DNA of 64,000 nucleotides from Martelella lutilitoris (GTDB lineage: Bacteria > Pseudomonadota > Alphaproteobacteria > Rhizobiales > Rhizobiaceae): positions 2,379,501 to 2,443,500 of the forward strand of contig NZ_CP066786.1 of assembly GCF_016598595.1 (NCBI RefSeq). The letters are read 5' to 3'. Below are positions 19,225-28,890 of the stretch, one piece after another (the stretch's first letter is position 1; every line of letters starts with the position of its first letter). Under the pieces are notes generated by a model. It saw only the letters and a list, made by a program, of their open reading frames with translations. It had not been told where the DNA came from and ran no database searches. A program made the position numbers and the translations under genes.

Positions 19225-20211
19225 ATGCATTATCACAATTTCGGACGCACCGGACGCCCCGTCTCCAATATCGGCTTCGGCGCCTGGCAGATCGGCGGCT
19301 CGTGGGGTTCCGTCAGCGAGGAAGACGGCCGTGCGGCGCTGAACGCCGCGCTCGATGCCGGCATCAATTTCATCGACACGGCCGATGTCTATGGCGACGG
19401 CCGCTCGGAAAAGATCATTGCCGACGTTCTTGCAAATCGCGGCGGCGAAAAGCCCTTCGTCGCCACCAAGGCCGGACGCCGCCTCAATCCGCATACGGCC
19501 GACGGCTACAATCGCGAGAACCTCGAAGGCTTCATCGATCGCAGCCTGAAGAACCTGAAGACGGAACGGCTCGACCTGGTGCAGCTCCACTGCCCGCCGA
19601 CCGAGGCCTTCTACCGGCCGGAGGTGTTCGAGGCGCTGGACGCCATCAAGGCCAAGGGCAAGATCGCCAATTACGGCGTCAGCGTCGAAAAGGTTGAGGA
19701 AGCGCTGAAGGCGATCGAGTTTCCGGGCGTCGCCAGCGTGCAGATCATCTACAACATCTTCCGCCAGCGCCCGGCCTCGCTGTTCCTGCCGGAAGCGAAA
19801 CGGAAGAACATTGCCGTCATCGTGCGCGTGCCGCTCGCCTCCGGGCTTCTGTCGGGAAAGATCACGCGGGACACTGAGTTCGACAAGGAAGACCACCGCA
19901 ACTTCAACCGTTCCGGCGAGGCCTTCGATGTCGGCGAGACCTTTGCCGGCGTGCCCTTCGAGATAGCGCTCGATGCGGTGGAGGAAGTGCGCAAGCATGT
20001 TCCCGGCGGGGAAAGCATGGCGGCCTTCGCGCTGCGCTGGATCCTGATGAACGAGGCGGTCACCGTCGCCATTCCGGGCGCGCGCAATGCCGAACAGGCC
20101 AGGGGCAATGCGCGGGCCTCCGACCTTCCGGTGATCGGCGCCGATGTGATGGCGGCGATGGAGGAGATCTATCGCAGCCGCATCGCGCCCCACGTCCACC
20201 AGCGCTGGTAG
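19225..20211 (+). CDS. Aldo/keto reductase
   Basis: NADPH-dependent oxidoreductase of the AKR superfamily, 328 residues. Conserved elements are INFIDTADVYGDGRSE (catalytic Asp and Tyr), FVATKAG (Lys) and DLVQLHCPP (His). The C-terminal coenzyme site is VAIPGARNAEQARGN. The frame opens at 19189, but the ATG at 19225 follows GGAGGA by 4 bp and gives the typical MHYHNFGRTGRPVSNIGFG start. The substrate is unknown. It is divergent from the nuclease gene and convergent with valS across a shared terminator. Confidence 0.93.
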   Translation: MHYHNFGRTGRPVSNIGFGAWQIGGSWGSVSEEDGRAALNAALDAGINFIDTADVYGDGRSEKIIADVLANRGGEKPFVATKAGRRLNPHTADGYNRENLEGFIDRSLKNLKTERLDLVQLHCPPTEAFYRPEVFEALDAIKAKGKIANYGVSVEKVEEALKAIEFPGVASVQIIYNIFRQRPASLFLPEAKRKNIAVIVRVPLASGLLSGKITRDTEFDKEDHRNFNRSGEAFDVGETFAGVPFEIALDAVEEVRKHVPGGESMAAFALRWILMNEAVTVAIPGARNAEQARGNARASDLPVIGADVMAAMEEIYRSRIAPHVHQRW

Positions 20212-20224
20212 AGAGAAGTAAAAG

Positions 20225-20257
20225 GAAGGGGCGGAGCGCGCAACGCTCCGCCCCTTC
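20225..20257. terminator. Bidirectional terminator between aldo/keto reductase and valS
   Basis: A perfect 14-bp stem (20225-20238 with 20244-20257, GAAGGGGCGGAGCG and its complement) has a 5-base loop. It lies between convergent genes, 14 bp from one stop and 27 bp from the other, so it can serve both. Confidence 0.85.
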
Positions 20258-20283
20258 TCGTCATTTCATCGGCCGAAGCCTGA

Positions 20284-23196
20284 TCACCCGGCTTCGCTCA
20301 CCCGCGTCAGGGCCACGGCAAGCTGTTCGCGTTGCGTCTTCAGTTCGGCAAAACGTTCGCGTTCGGTCTCGACGACTTCCGGATCGGCATTGGCGATGAA
20401 CTTCTCGTTGTCGAGTTTCTTGCCCGAACGCTCGATATCCTTGTCCACCTTGCCGATCGCCTTTTCCAGACGCGCGGTTTCGGCGGCGACATCGATCAGG
20501 TTGCCGAGCGGAATGCACGCCGTGGCCTCGCCGATGATCACCTGGGCCGCGCCCTTCGGCGTCGTCTTTTCGAAGTCGAGCGAATCGACGCGCGCAAGGC
20601 GCTCGATCGCCGGGAAATGCCGGGCGCTGCGCTCGCGCGTCGTCGAGTTGGCCCCGACGAAGATCAGCGGCGCCTTGGCCGATGGCGGAACGTTCATTTC
20701 GGCGCGGGCGGAACGGATGCCGGAAACGAGATCGACCAGCCAGTTGATCTCATCGGCAGCCGTGTCATCGCGATGGAGCGGCACATGCCAGTCGGCGTGG
20801 CAAAGCAGGCCCTCGCCGCCGATATGGGCCCAGAGCTCCTCGGTCATGAACGGCATGAACGGATGCAGAAGCTTGTAGGTCTCGGCCAGAACATAGGCGA
20901 CGCAGGCCTGCGCCTCGGCCTTGGCGGCCTCGTCGTCGCCCATGAAGACGGGCTTCAGCAGTTCCAGATACCAGTCGCAGAGTTCATGCCAGACGAAATG
21001 ATAAAGGGCGCCCGCCGCCTCGTTGAAGCGATAGGATTCGATCGCCCGCGTGACCTCCTCGGCCGTCTTCGAAAGCTCGGTCAGGATCCAGCGATTGATC
21101 GTCTGCGTCGCCTTTTCCGGGCGGAAGGAAGCGTCCAACTTCATGCCGTTCATCTCGGCAAAGCGCGTGGCGTTCCACAGCTTGGTGCCGAAATTGCGGT
21201 AGCCGGCGATGCGGCTCGTATCGAGTTTCACGTCGCGGCCCTGAGCCGCCATGATCGCCAGCGTGAAGCGCAGCGCATCCGCGCCATACTCGTCAATCAG
21301 GTCGAGCGGGTTGATGACATTGCCCTTCGACTTCGACATCTTCTGCCCGTTCTTGTCGCGCACCAGGGCGTGGACATAGACGGTATGGAAAGGCTCGATC
21401 GGATTGCCGTGTTCATCCTTCATGAAATGCAGCGCATCCATCATCATGCGCGCGACCCAGAAGAAGATGATGTCGAAACCGGTGACGAGAACGCTGGTCG
21501 GATAGTAGCGCGCCAGTTCCTCCGTCTTTTCCGGCCAGCCGAGCGTGGAGAAGGGCCAGAGACCGGAGGAGAACCAGGTGTCGAGAACGTCTTCGTCCCG
21601 GGTCAGGATGTTGCCGGGTTCGTAATTCTCAAGCTGCTCCTCGACCCAGGCCTTCCACGGACCTTCGTGGGAAATATAGTGCTGGATGGCCGCCTCGAGC
21701 GCTTCTTCCTCGGTCTTCTCGACGAAGACGGAACCATCCGGGCCGTACCAGGCCGGGATCTGGTGTCCCCACCACAGCTGGCGCGAAATGCACCACGGCT
21801 CGATGTTTTCCATCCACTCGAAATAGGTCTTTTCCCAGTTCTTCGGCACGAACTTCGTGCGGCCCTCGCGAACGGAAGCGATCGCCGGCTCGGCCAGCGT
21901 CTTGGCATCGGCGAACCATTGGTCGGTGAGCATCGGCTCGATGACGACGCCGGAACGGTCGCCATGGGGCTGCATGATCTTCTTGCTCTCGACGAAGGGG
22001 ATATCATTACCCTCCTCGTCCTTCACGGTCACGGCAAGACCCTCGGCATTGATGGCATCGACGATGCGCTTGCGCGCCGCGTAGCGGTCGAGGCCGCGAT
22101 ATTCATCGGGCACGAGATTGATGTCGTCGACGTCGGCCTCGCCCGGCAGTTCGCCGGATTTCGCGATCTGCATGGCCTGGCCGGCACAGGTCGCGTAGGG
22201 CTCGCCATCCGCGCGCATCGCCGCCTTCTCGTCCATCAAGCGATAGAGCGGAATGTGGTTGCGGCGGGCGACCTGGTAGTCGTTGAAGTCATGCGCGCCG
22301 GTGATCTTGACCGCGCCGGAGCCGAAATCCGGATCCGGATATTCATCGGTGATGATCGGGATCAGACGGCGATGTTCCTTCGGACCGACCGGGATTTCAC
22401 AGAATTTTCCGACAATTGGCGCATATCGCTCGTCTGACGGATGAACCGCGACCGCGCCGTCGCCGAGCATGGTTTCCGGGCGCGTGGTGGCAATCGAGAT
22501 GTAGTCGCGTTCCTCCTGGAGGATGACGTTCCCGTCCTCGTCCTTCTCGACATAGGTGTAGGTCTCGCCATCGGCCAGCGGATATTTGAAATGCCACATA
22601 TGGCCGTCGGTCTCGCGGTTCTCGACCTCGAGATCGGAGATCGCGGTCTCGAACTGCGGATCCCAGTTGACGAGACGCTTGCCGCGGTAGATCAGGCCCT
22701 GCTTGTAGAGCGTGACGAAGACTTCGAGAACGGCTTGCGAAAGCCCCTCATCCATGGTGAAGCGCTCGCGCGACCAGTCGCAGGAGGCGCCGAGGCGCTT
22801 CAGCTGGTTGAGGATCTGCCCGCCGGATTCATCCTTCCACTCCCAGACCTTGTCGATGAAAGCCTCGCGGCCCATTTCGCGCCGGCCGGGAAGCTGTCTT
22901 TCCATCAACTGGCGTTCTACGACCATCTGCGTGGCGATGCCCGCATGGTCCATGCCGGGCTGCCAGAGCGTATCCTTGCCGCGCATGCGCTCGAAGCGCA
23001 CCAGAATGTCCTGCAGCGTGTTGTTGAGCGCGTGACCCATATGCAGCGAGCCGGTCACGTTCGGCGGCGGAATCACAATGCTGAAAGACTCCGCACCCGG
23101 CCTGGCGTTGGCGCCCGCGCGGAAGGCGTCGGCCTCCTGCCAGCGATCCGCGATCTTCGGTTCGACGCTGTTCGCGTCATAGGTCTTGTCAAGCAT
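20284..23196 (-). CDS. valS: Valyl-tRNA synthetase
   Basis: Class I synthetase charging tRNA-Val, 970 residues. The ATP motif HIGH appears as HMGHALNN in PPPNVTGSLHMGH, and KMSKSKGN is present near residue 570. The editing domain contains TTRPETMLGD. A C-terminal anticodon-binding domain and a coiled-coil tRNA-binding arm (LEKAIGKVDKDIERSGKKL) complete the enzyme. The 216-bp gap upstream contains the popZ terminator, so valS likely has its own promoter. Confidence 0.97.
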   Translation of the reverse strand: MLDKTYDANSVEPKIADRWQEADAFRAGANARPGAESFSIVIPPPNVTGSLHMGHALNNTLQDILVRFERMRGKDTLWQPGMDHAGIATQMVVERQLMERQLPGRREMGREAFIDKVWEWKDESGGQILNQLKRLGASCDWSRERFTMDEGLSQAVLEVFVTLYKQGLIYRGKRLVNWDPQFETAISDLEVENRETDGHMWHFKYPLADGETYTYVEKDEDGNVILQEERDYISIATTRPETMLGDGAVAVHPSDERYAPIVGKFCEIPVGPKEHRRLIPIITDEYPDPDFGSGAVKITGAHDFNDYQVARRNHIPLYRLMDEKAAMRADGEPYATCAGQAMQIAKSGELPGEADVDDINLVPDEYRGLDRYAARKRIVDAINAEGLAVTVKDEEGNDIPFVESKKIMQPHGDRSGVVIEPMLTDQWFADAKTLAEPAIASVREGRTKFVPKNWEKTYFEWMENIEPWCISRQLWWGHQIPAWYGPDGSVFVEKTEEEALEAAIQHYISHEGPWKAWVEEQLENYEPGNILTRDEDVLDTWFSSGLWPFSTLGWPEKTEELARYYPTSVLVTGFDIIFFWVARMMMDALHFMKDEHGNPIEPFHTVYVHALVRDKNGQKMSKSKGNVINPLDLIDEYGADALRFTLAIMAAQGRDVKLDTSRIAGYRNFGTKLWNATRFAEMNGMKLDASFRPEKATQTINRWILTELSKTAEEVTRAIESYRFNEAAGALYHFVWHELCDWYLELLKPVFMGDDEAAKAEAQACVAYVLAETYKLLHPFMPFMTEELWAHIGGEGLLCHADWHVPLHRDDTAADEINWLVDLVSGIRSARAEMNVPPSAKAPLIFVGANSTTRERSARHFPAIERLARVDSLDFEKTTPKGAAQVIIGEATACIPLGNLIDVAAETARLEKAIGKVDKDIERSGKKLDNEKFIANADPEVVETERERFAELKTQREQLAVALTRVSEAG

Positions 23197-23345
23197 TTCC
23201 GTGCCAATTCCTGTTTTGAAAGGAGGGCCGGCGCGCGCGGCCGACCATCTTTTCCGGTTTTTGACGACCCCCGGTTTTGCCAGCAGAAAGCCGGTCGAGA
23301 GCCAGATGTTGTTAAGCGTTTGGCGCGAAGCCTGTCAACAACAAA

Positions 23346-23366
23346 GCCGCCCCGAAAAGGGACGGC
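23346..23366 (-). terminator. Intrinsic terminator after the popZ-family gene
   Basis: On the minus strand GCCGTCCC pairs with GGGGCGGC (one mismatch) around TTTTC, followed by TTTGTTGTTG. It is about 47 bp past the popZ stop. A second small hairpin (GGGCC/GGCCC, 23371-23384) with TTTTTT on its 5' side lies just before it. Confidence 0.65.
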
Positions 23367-23412
23367 CCGGGGGCCCGAAGGCCCTAAAAAACAGGCGAGC
23401 GGCGCGGTGCAA

Positions 23413-24159
23413 TCAGCGCCGGCGCATGCGCTCGAGTTCGCGCGCGACCACATTCTCGACGATCGAGGGCATATGGGTTTCGAGCCAGTTGCTCAGGAGC
23501 GGACGGAGCTCTTCGGCGACGATTTCCTCGATGCTGCGCGCGCCCTCGCGTTCGAGCGCGAAGGAGAGTTCGCGCAACGCCTCGGAAATCCGCATCTCCG
23601 ATTCAGCGGACAGCAGCGGTGCGTCGTCGCCCGCGGCTTCCGATGCGTCCTGCTCGTCGCCCGGCTCGAACTGGCCGGACGCCTCGCGCACCTGGCGGGC
23701 GACCTCGCCCATCGTGCCCGGATAGACCGCCTGGAAGGACTGCCGGTCGTCGGAAGCTCCTTCATGGGAAGTTTCCTGCCGATAGGTCGGCTCTTCCGGC
23801 GCGGGCTGCGTCTGTTCCTCCACGCGATAGACCTGCTGTTCGGCCATCGGCGGCTCCTGCCGCACCGGCTCGGGCTGAGCCGGCTCCTCGGAGGCTGCGG
23901 CCGGCCCGTCGCCGGCGTGATGGCGCGAAACGATCACCGGCTCGCTCGCGCGCTCGTCTTCGCGCTGATACCAGTCATCTTCGCGATGGCCTGAAGGCTG
24001 CTGACGCGCCTCGTCGCTGCGGTTCTCAGCGCTCTCGCGCGTCTGCGGGGATCGGTAGCCCGGCGAACGCCCGGCATCCTCGCCGCTATCGATGATCCGC
24101 CGAATGGACGCCAGAATCTCTTCCATCGTCGGCTCTTGCTGCAACTTCGGCTGCGCCAT
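23413..24159 (-). CDS. PopZ family (DUF2497) polar organising protein
   Basis: The 248-residue product has the two conserved ends of the family: N-terminal PTMEEILASIRRIID (near residues 10-25) and a C-terminal helical block (IEEIVAEELRPLLSNWLE, then PSIVENVVARELERM). Between them is a long, low-complexity segment rich in Glu, Pro and Gln. PopZ assembles a pole scaffold in alphaproteobacteria. The short conserved helices bind partners and oligomerise, and the acidic linker keeps the condensate fluid. It is immediately upstream of valS, as is usual in Rhizobiaceae. Confidence 0.88.
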   Translation of the reverse strand: MAQPKLQQEPTMEEILASIRRIIDSGEDAGRSPGYRSPQTRESAENRSDEARQQPSGHREDDWYQREDERASEPVIVSRHHAGDGPAAASEEPAQPEPVRQEPPMAEQQVYRVEEQTQPAPEEPTYRQETSHEGASDDRQSFQAVYPGTMGEVARQVREASGQFEPGDEQDASEAAGDDAPLLSAESEMRISEALRELSFALEREGARSIEEIVAEELRPLLSNWLETHMPSIVENVVARELERMRRR

Positions 24160-24240
24160 GACAAACCTTTCTGCGCGCTTATGCGAGTTTTCCGTCGACC
24201 CGAATCATACCCGAGGATAAACCCGTTCCAACAGGCCCCG

Positions 24241-24265
24241 CCCTGAAAACATCATGTTTTCAGGG
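24241..24265 (-). terminator. 11-bp hairpin in the pcm-popZ gap
   Basis: A perfect inverted repeat (CCCTGAAAACA, 3-base spacer, TGTTTTCAGGG). It lies 45 bp past the pcm stop in the direction of transcription. No T-run follows on the minus strand. It may end the pcm transcript or be an operator. Confidence 0.45.
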
Positions 24266-24309
24266 CTGTACACAGTTTTTTGGAAATGAACTGTCTTGAT
24301 GACGCTCGC

Positions 24310-24981
24310 TCAGAACTCAAACGCCTTTTCGCGCGTGAAGCCCGGCAGCGGCTTCACCGCGGCATTGAAGGACAGGAACTCGGAAAAGACGTCGCCATCG
24401 CGACGATAGATCTTGGCGCGCGCGGCATTGCCTGCGCCTTCGACGCAGACCAGTCGCCCGCCGTCGCGCAGCTGTTCGAGCAGCGCGTCCGGAATGTATT
24501 CAACCGCGCCGTTGACGAAGATCACGTCATAGGGCGCTTCCGAAGGGTAGCCCGCCGTCAGGTCGCCGACGACAGCGGCGGCATTGTCATAGCCGAGCTC
24601 CAGAAAATTGTCGCTCGCCGACTGAACCAGTTCCTCGTCACTGTCGATGCCGACGACCGACTGGGCGAGAAGGGAGAGCACCGCGGCGGCGTACCCCTCA
24701 CCCGTGCCGACGACGAGAACCACATCCTTTTTGGACACTTCGACCAGTTGAATCAGCTTTGCAAGCGGCGACGGCTCCATCATGTAGCGGGCGGGACTTT
24801 CGGCGGTGGCCGGCTTCACCTGGATATCCTCGTCGATATAGGCAAGCGGCTTCAGCCCGGCAGGAAGGAATGCCTCGCGCGGGACCGAGAGAAACGCGGA
24901 GATCACCGGATGCGCCGTGACATCGGTGGTGCGGATCTGGCACTCCACCATCTTTTCACGCGCCGTTTCGAAATTCATCAT
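24310..24981 (-). CDS. pcm: Protein-L-isoaspartate O-methyltransferase family protein
   Basis: This SAM-dependent methyltransferase repairs isoaspartyl residues in aged proteins. The product (223 residues from ATG 24981) begins MMNFETAREKMVECQIRTTDV, the family start. It has the SAM-binding loop VVLVVGTGEGYAAAVLSLLA, where a Gly-rich GTGEGY replaces the commoner GTGSGY. The window also allows starts at 24987 and 24978; a GAGG element lies nearest to 24981. In many Rhizobiaceae tolC follows pcm, but here popZ follows directly. Confidence 0.88.
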   Translation of the reverse strand: MMNFETAREKMVECQIRTTDVTAHPVISAFLSVPREAFLPAGLKPLAYIDEDIQVKPATAESPARYMMEPSPLAKLIQLVEVSKKDVVLVVGTGEGYAAAVLSLLAQSVVGIDSDEELVQSASDNFLELGYDNAAAVVGDLTAGYPSEAPYDVIFVNGAVEYIPDALLEQLRDGGRLVCVEGAGNAARAKIYRRDGDVFSEFLSFNAAVKPLPGFTREKAFEF

Positions 24982-25235
24982 CGCCATCAACCTCACAGTG
25001 CATTTTCGCCAGCCATCGGGAGCCACGGGAAACCGTCACGCCGCCTGAGCATTTTTCTTAAATGCGCCGCCGCCCCGTGGCAAGACGTGAGTGCGCCGCA
25101 TCGCCAATTTGCGGCGTTTGCCGGCAAGACCGTTTCCGCCTTGGACGGAGCCGCAGAACCGATCCAGACGCTTGTTTCGACGCATTTTCGCGGATGGCCG
25201 ATGTTTCCACCTGACTGTGAAATGCTGACATGAAA

Positions 25236-25258
25236 AAGGGCGCGTCGCCCGCGCCCTT
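25236..25258 (-). terminator. Intrinsic terminator of the secreted repeat protein gene
   Basis: A perfect 9-bp stem AAGGGCGCG/CGCGCCCTT with a 5-base loop. It is followed on the minus strand by a T-run (25231-25235) and sits 31 bp beyond the stop of the gene at 25289. Confidence 0.8.
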
Positions 25259-25288
25259 CCCGATGGTTCGCAATTCAATATTCGATTG

Positions 25289-26029
25289 TCAGCGGAATTC
25301 ATGCACCAGATTGCACAGACGCTGGAGACCCTGATCGTAGTTGTCAGGCGTGCGCATCACGCTGCCGCACTGGCGGCGCACCACTTGCTGCTCTTCGCCG
25401 GAGAGCTGATCGAAGGCCGTCACCAGGCGCTGGTCGTCGCGGCCGGACGGCATTTCGCCGCCGCCGGCCGTGCCGCCGCCGCCTGTACCGCCGCCATTGC
25501 CTCCGCTGCCGTCGCCGGAGCCGCCGCCATTGTCGCCGCCGCCGCCGCCTATCGGGCCGCCGGGTGCGCCGCCGTCATCCGAACCGCCGATGCCGACATC
25601 GACATCCGCGCCGATGCCCGATCCGCCGCCGACATTGGCGTCGGCCGAGGCGTTGACGCCGGAAGAGCCGCCGACGCTGGCATCCACGTCCGCGCCGATC
25701 CCGGAGCCGCCGCCGACATCGGCATCCGCGCTCGCATTGACGCCACTGTCGCCGCCGACGCTGGCATCGACACCCGCATCGACGGCCTGACCGCCCCCGA
25801 CATCGGCGCCGGCATCGGCGTTGACGCCATTGTCGCCGCCGACGCTGGCGCCGACATCAGCGCCAACGCCGCCGTCCGCGTTCTGACCGACGTCGACGCT
25901 GGCATTGATGCCGTTCTCGCCGCCGATGCTGACGTCGAGCGCGCTTGCCGTTCCTGCGCCCGAAAGAACAATTGCGCCCGCAAACACGACGCTGGCCAGC
26001 AGTTTCGATTTATGACTGAATGCAAACAT
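25289..26029 (-). CDS. Secreted Gly/Asp/Val-rich repeat protein with conserved C-terminal Cys domain
   Basis: A 246-residue protein of unknown function. The frame is open further upstream, but the ATG at 26029 follows AAGGAGGAAAAC and gives a signal peptide (MFAFSHKSKLLASVVFAG, cleavage near SALD). Residues about 30-145 hold four imperfect 28-residue repeats built on VGG-x-x-GVNA and VGGGSGIGAD motifs. A polyglycine stretch follows. The last 46 residues (from LVTAFDQLSG) look like an independent domain with two cysteines 22 residues apart (RRQCGSV and QRLCNLV). It has its own terminator and stands alone, so it is probably a single-gene transcript. A periplasmic or surface role is inferred from the signal peptide. 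Confidence 0.8.
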   Translation of the reverse strand: MFAFSHKSKLLASVVFAGAIVLSGAGTASALDVSIGGENGINASVDVGQNADGGVGADVGASVGGDNGVNADAGADVGGGQAVDAGVDASVGGDSGVNASADADVGGGSGIGADVDASVGGSSGVNASADANVGGGSGIGADVDVGIGGSDDGGAPGGPIGGGGGDNGGGSGDGSGGNGGGTGGGGTAGGGEMPSGRDDQRLVTAFDQLSGEEQQVVRRQCGSVMRTPDNYDQGLQRLCNLVHEFR

Positions 26030-26360
26030 GTTTTCCTCCTTGCGGACCGCGCGATATTCAGGCGCACCCTGAAACGACGGCTCCATTCCCAAGTATCATA
26101 GGCCTTTGCTGCGACTCCTCTCGGCCGCGTGACAGTTGAACGGCCGCCAACGGAAAAAGGTTCCTGGAAAGTCAGGTATTCGCAAAAGGCATATGATTTC
26201 AGGAATATATTTCTGAAGAAAAATATCCGGGCAGAGCTGCTTCAGACCTTGCAGAAGTCATGACAGCGCAATCACTTCTTGGAAGACTACAGAAGAAAGG
26301 CGCTTTCGGCATTGACAGGATCCCGTTGGCGAGGACGCGGACCTCGCGCCCGCCCCTTTT

Positions 26361-28877
26361 TCACTGCCTGCGAAAGCGGAACAGCCCGAAACGCCTTTCC
26401 CGTCCCTTTTCCGCGGGGCCGGAGGGGCTGTACTGCTCATCCTCGGGCGGGGCGCCTTCGGGCGGAAAGTCGAGCGTGTCCCGGAGAGCGGAAACCTCGC
26501 TCGCCGCGAGGTTCGGGAACGGAAGCTTTCCCTCGTCGCGCCAGCCTGCCACAGCCTGTTCGGCAGCCTCTCCCTTGTCGGCGTCGATGCCGCGATCACG
26601 CGCGAGATAGAGGGTGCGGGCCGGAGATGCGAATTCGCTCCCGGACTTTTCGACGATATCCATCATCCGCAGGATCACGTCTTCCTGAATGGCGAGAAAG
26701 TCAGAATAGTCGACGGTGCGGATATAGGCGAAGATTTCGTATTCGATTCGGTTCTCGCTGATCCCGAGAAGGCGCACGCGCGCCGGATCCGGCAGGACCT
26801 TGGGATGTGCGATCAGCATGCGCCGGATTTCGGTCAAGAGATAGCGCAGCTGGTCCCGGCCGGTCTCCGGCCTCAGGGCAAAGCGCCGGCGCATCAGCAC
26901 ACTGTCGCGACGGGTGAAATTCTCGATGCTGTCGGAGATGAAATCGGAATTCGGAATGGTCAGCAGCGTGCGATCCAGCGTTCGAATGACGGTCGCCCTG
27001 AGCCCTATATGCTCGATCGTTCCGATCCGACCGTCGAAACGGCCGAGGTCATTGACGTCGACGGGTCGGTCGACGAACAGGATAAAGGCCGAGATCACGT
27101 TTTCCAGCGTCGAACGCGCCGCAAAGGCGATGGCGATGCCGGAGATGCCGAGGCCGGCAATCGCCGCGCCATAGGGAATGGAGAGCGCGTCGGCAAACAA
27201 AAGGATATTGGCGCAGACCACCAGAACCTTGGCAACGCCCACCAGAAGCGACGCCAGGATCGCCCCGCGCTGATTGATCAGTCCGGCGCGATCGATGGCG
27301 TGATGAAGCCGGTCGACCAGCCAGAATTCGATCGGGATCGCGCCCGCGATCATCATCAGGACCGCCATCGACTTGATCGCACTGCCGAATTCGGAGGGCA
27401 GGCCAAGAATGGCGAAGCCGAGATAGTTGATGACGCCGAAGGCGAGAAGGCGAAATCCCCAGATCGCAAAGGCGCGGCTGCTCGCCGCCTTCTCCGTCGG
27501 ATGGCCAAGCCGCGCGGCAACCGAAAGGAGAAGTCCGACAACAAGGGCGGCGACAACGGCGACGATGAAGATGGCGACAAGGCCGGCCCATTGCCAGGCC
27601 TCCAGCGGGCCGACCGGCTGCAGCGCCGCGGGCGCCGCCCCGGCGACAATCGCGCGGATCCTGAAATACGGCGCTTTCGAATGGGCATCATAGGGCAGAA
27701 CCCGCACGGATGGCGGCAGGTTTTCCGTCGCCGCGTAAAGCCCGCGCACGGACCGCACGGTTTCGGGCGTGAACTTCCATTCCACTCCGTCATCCGTCTC
27801 GGTCGGGGCCAGCACGATATCGCCGGCCGGGTGGGTAAAATAGACAAAGGGCTCCAGCGAACCGGGATCATTGGGAATTTCCTGGAACACGACCTCGCCG
27901 ATCCTGGCGATCACCTCGTTCAGATATTCGGCGACAAGCACCGACTGGCGGTCGCGCACCACCGTCGGCATCTCGGAAAGATCGAGCGCAGCAATCGCGG
28001 TGTCCTGCATGGCGGGGCCGGCGCGCATGGCGTCAACGAAGCTCTCCATGGCGGCGCGCGGCGTCGAGCCTTCGAAACGGCCGCCGCCCTTGTAGCCGCC
28101 GCTTTGCGCGGTCGCCGCGATCTCGGAAAACAGCTCTTTGACGAAATCGGCCTGCGGCGCGACCATGAACCAGTCCTCGCCGACACGGCGGAACTGCAAT
28201 GGCAGCGTCCTGCCGTCAAAGCGCGTCAGCACGAGCTCGGCCTCATCGGCCTCGGGCGCCTTCGTCTCGAAAATGTCCGGATCGACGGTGAACTGGTCGA
28301 GCAGAAGCACGAGCGGCGCCAGTTCGCGGGCGTGGTTCTCGCGCCCGCCCTCCGGAAAGATCAGCATCGAAAGGAGATCGTCCTGGTATTCCAGCCGCCC
28401 GCTTTCCACCGCCTCCGCGGCAATCAGGAAAGTGCGCAGCGTCTCGGAGGGCGAGGACTGAAAGGCGCGAAGGGCCTGGTCATGATCAGTGCTGATCCGC
28501 GCGCCCGTCCACCACTGCTTGTTGCCGAGCCGCCCGACAAAACTGCTGCCGTCCTCCGAGAGGATGAACTCGAACGAGCCGCTGCCCTTCGGCGTGGCCC
28601 ATGTCCCGACAAGCCGCCTGCCCTCGGCCTCGCCTTCGAGCCGGCCATTATAGGCCGGGTATCGCCCGGTGACATGCGTGCCGTCCTGCTGCATGTAGAC
28701 CCGCGCGCCGCCATCGAACCAGCGGGAATCCCAGGCGCCGGTCCATGAAGCGGGCGCTGCCGTTGCCAGCGCGGCAAGCCCAAGGAAAAGAAGGATGAGG
28801 ATCGAGAGGACGACGGCAAGACAGGCGCGCTCCGAGACGGGCCGGTCAACCCTCACCTTCGCCAGTTCGTTCTCCAT
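26361..28877 (-). CDS. MscS-type mechanosensitive channel with large periplasmic N-terminal domain
   Basis: The 838-residue product has one N-terminal membrane segment, then a beta-rich domain (WTGAWDSRWFDGGARVYMQ to FVGRLGNKQWWTGAR, about residues 45-135). A periplasmic helical region contains AAMESFVDAMRAGP, and several membrane segments follow. The C-terminal MscS core includes YGAAIAGLGISGIAIAFAA (the pore-lining helix), FVDRPVDVNDLGRFDG and DSIENFTRRD. MscS channels release solutes on hypo-osmotic shock; a domain this large suggests additional sensing. The start at 28877 is 14 bp after the upstream stop, better than the frame's earlier ATG, which overlaps that gene. Confidence 0.88.
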   Translation of the reverse strand: MENELAKVRVDRPVSERACLAVVLSILILLFLGLAALATAAPASWTGAWDSRWFDGGARVYMQQDGTHVTGRYPAYNGRLEGEAEGRRLVGTWATPKGSGSFEFILSEDGSSFVGRLGNKQWWTGARISTDHDQALRAFQSSPSETLRTFLIAAEAVESGRLEYQDDLLSMLIFPEGGRENHARELAPLVLLLDQFTVDPDIFETKAPEADEAELVLTRFDGRTLPLQFRRVGEDWFMVAPQADFVKELFSEIAATAQSGGYKGGGRFEGSTPRAAMESFVDAMRAGPAMQDTAIAALDLSEMPTVVRDRQSVLVAEYLNEVIARIGEVVFQEIPNDPGSLEPFVYFTHPAGDIVLAPTETDDGVEWKFTPETVRSVRGLYAATENLPPSVRVLPYDAHSKAPYFRIRAIVAGAAPAALQPVGPLEAWQWAGLVAIFIVAVVAALVVGLLLSVAARLGHPTEKAASSRAFAIWGFRLLAFGVINYLGFAILGLPSEFGSAIKSMAVLMMIAGAIPIEFWLVDRLHHAIDRAGLINQRGAILASLLVGVAKVLVVCANILLFADALSIPYGAAIAGLGISGIAIAFAARSTLENVISAFILFVDRPVDVNDLGRFDGRIGTIEHIGLRATVIRTLDRTLLTIPNSDFISDSIENFTRRDSVLMRRRFALRPETGRDQLRYLLTEIRRMLIAHPKVLPDPARVRLLGISENRIEYEIFAYIRTVDYSDFLAIQEDVILRMMDIVEKSGSEFASPARTLYLARDRGIDADKGEAAEQAVAGWRDEGKLPFPNLAASEVSALRDTLDFPPEGAPPEDEQYSPSGPAEKGRERRFGLFRFRRQ

Positions 28878-28890
28878 CAGCGCCAAGATT

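Noticed and set aside
25477..25860. Repeated GCC/GCG triplets that look like a tandem repeat array or CRISPR
   Set aside because: The periodicity is the coding sequence of the 28-residue protein repeats; there are no unique spacers of constant length.
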